Source: Oscillospiraceae bacterium (GTDB lineage: Bacteria; Bacillota_A; Clostridia; Saccharofermentanales; Saccharofermentanaceae). Taken from it: DNA of 7,884 bases. Below, one piece after another: positions 7,546-7,884 of the stretch. Positions within the stretch are counted from its first letter, which is position 1, and each line of letters begins with the position of its first letter. Below the pieces are notes generated by a model. That model made no database searches. It saw only the letters and a program-made list of their open reading frames with translations, and had not been told where the DNA came from. The DNA lies in the NCBI GenBank assembly GCA_902791885.1, contig CADAXO010000088.1, positions 1-7,884 of the forward strand, in the 5' to 3' direction. Position numbers and translations under genes: made by a program.

Positions 7546-7884
7546 TCAGAAACAGTACTCATAATCCGCCACAGCCTCGGCAAATGCACGGTCATGTTCG
7601 ACGAATAACATTGTTACACTGCTTTGTTTTACAAGCCTTTCGATCTCTTTTCTCATATAGACATCGATGTAGTTCAGCGGCTCATCCCAGAGGTAGACAT
7701 CTGCCTTTTCGCACAGTGAGAGAGCCAGCATGACGAACTTTTTCTGTCCCAAGGACAGCGCGTCAACGTTCCTGTACAGCATGTCGCCGGTGAAGCCCAT
7801 CTTGACCAGGATCGTGGAGAACTGAGTTCTGTCGGCGCCCCTGTCAGCGCAGATGTCGTACAAAGAGCCCTTAAGAGAAGACGT
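7546..7884 (-). CDS. ABC-F family ATPase, C-terminal fragment (5' end outside window)
   Basis: The frame is open from the right edge to a TGA at 7546-7548, giving the last 112 residues of what is normally a protein of about 500 residues. The fragment covers the second nucleotide-binding domain: a signature motif written LSLGQKK, a Walker B with catalytic glutamate in VYLWDEPLNYIDV, and an H-loop in MLFVEHD. The DEPLNYID string and the LSxGQKK spelling resemble Lsa/Vga-like ABC-F proteins, many of which act on the ribosome in the cytoplasm and release lincosamide, streptogramin A or pleuromutilin antibiotics. Housekeeping ABC-F translation factors are the alternative, and the missing first domain and interdomain linker prevent a choice. 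There is no membrane segment, as expected for ABC-F. A long intergenic region separates it from the signalling operon on the same strand, so it is probably a separate transcription unit. A TTG at 7863 is just an internal Leu codon; the frame continues upstream of it. Confidence 0.88.
   Translation of the reverse strand, partial: TSSLKGSLYDICADRGADRTQFSTILVKMGFTGDMLYRNVDALSLGQKKFVMLALSLCEKADVYLWDEPLNYIDVYMRKEIERLVKQSSVTMLFVEHDRAFAEAVADYEYCF

Noticed and set aside
7344..7595. An 83-residue minus-strand frame starting inside the ABC-F tail and running into the repeat array
   Set aside because: It is out of frame with the ABC-F gene, lacks a ribosome binding site, and its C-terminal part is just a translation of the diverged repeats.

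Overview
The window looks like a chromosomal segment of a Gram-positive anaerobe of the class Clostridia (Lachnospiraceae or Oscillospiraceae-like). This rests on protein style only: an ECF-S-like membrane domain fused to HD-GYP, a seven-helix HD-GYP protein of a kind I associate with Lachnospiraceae, a Lsa/Vga-like ABC-F tail, and strong Shine-Dalgarno sites. No rRNA or other phylogenetic marker is present, so the placement is an inference. Every gene I can support lies on the minus strand; I see no convincing plus-strand gene, tRNA, CRISPR array or transposase.

Layout, in the direction of transcription (high to low coordinates). (1) 7884-7546: the C-terminal 112 residues of an ABC-F ATPase, cut by the right edge. 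(2) 7545-7161: a 385-bp intergenic region. It holds a weak terminator-like hairpin, a four-unit array of diverged ~52-bp tandem repeats with an internal dyad (CATACTA...TAGTATG), a small separate dyad, and an AT-rich stretch with a TATAAT -10 box before the next gene. (3) 7160-4989: a membrane HD-GYP protein with an ECF-S-like N-terminal domain, a Cache-like extracytoplasmic sensor and a HAMP linker. (4) 4992-1381: a 1203-residue hybrid histidine kinase with a signal peptide, 14 beta-propeller strand repeats (two seven-bladed propellers), a Y_Y_Y domain, one membrane helix, HisKA, HATPase and a receiver domain. (5) 1379-1: a second membrane HD-GYP protein with seven predicted helices, cut by the left edge.

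Genes 3 to 5 are packed as a translationally coupled operon: the first junction overlaps by 4 or 1 bases, the second has a 1-base gap, and each downstream Shine-Dalgarno lies inside the preceding gene. Two catalytically intact-looking HD-GYP enzymes, probably cyclic-di-GMP phosphodiesterases with different sensor modules, therefore flank a giant extracellular-sensing hybrid kinase that ends in a receiver and has no DNA-binding output. The simplest reading is one sensory module that joins recognition of an extracellular ligand, perhaps a polysaccharide or its fragments by analogy with Bacteroides HTCS sensors, to cyclic-di-nucleotide turnover. No published system of this exact layout comes to my mind, but novelty cannot be judged without database searches.
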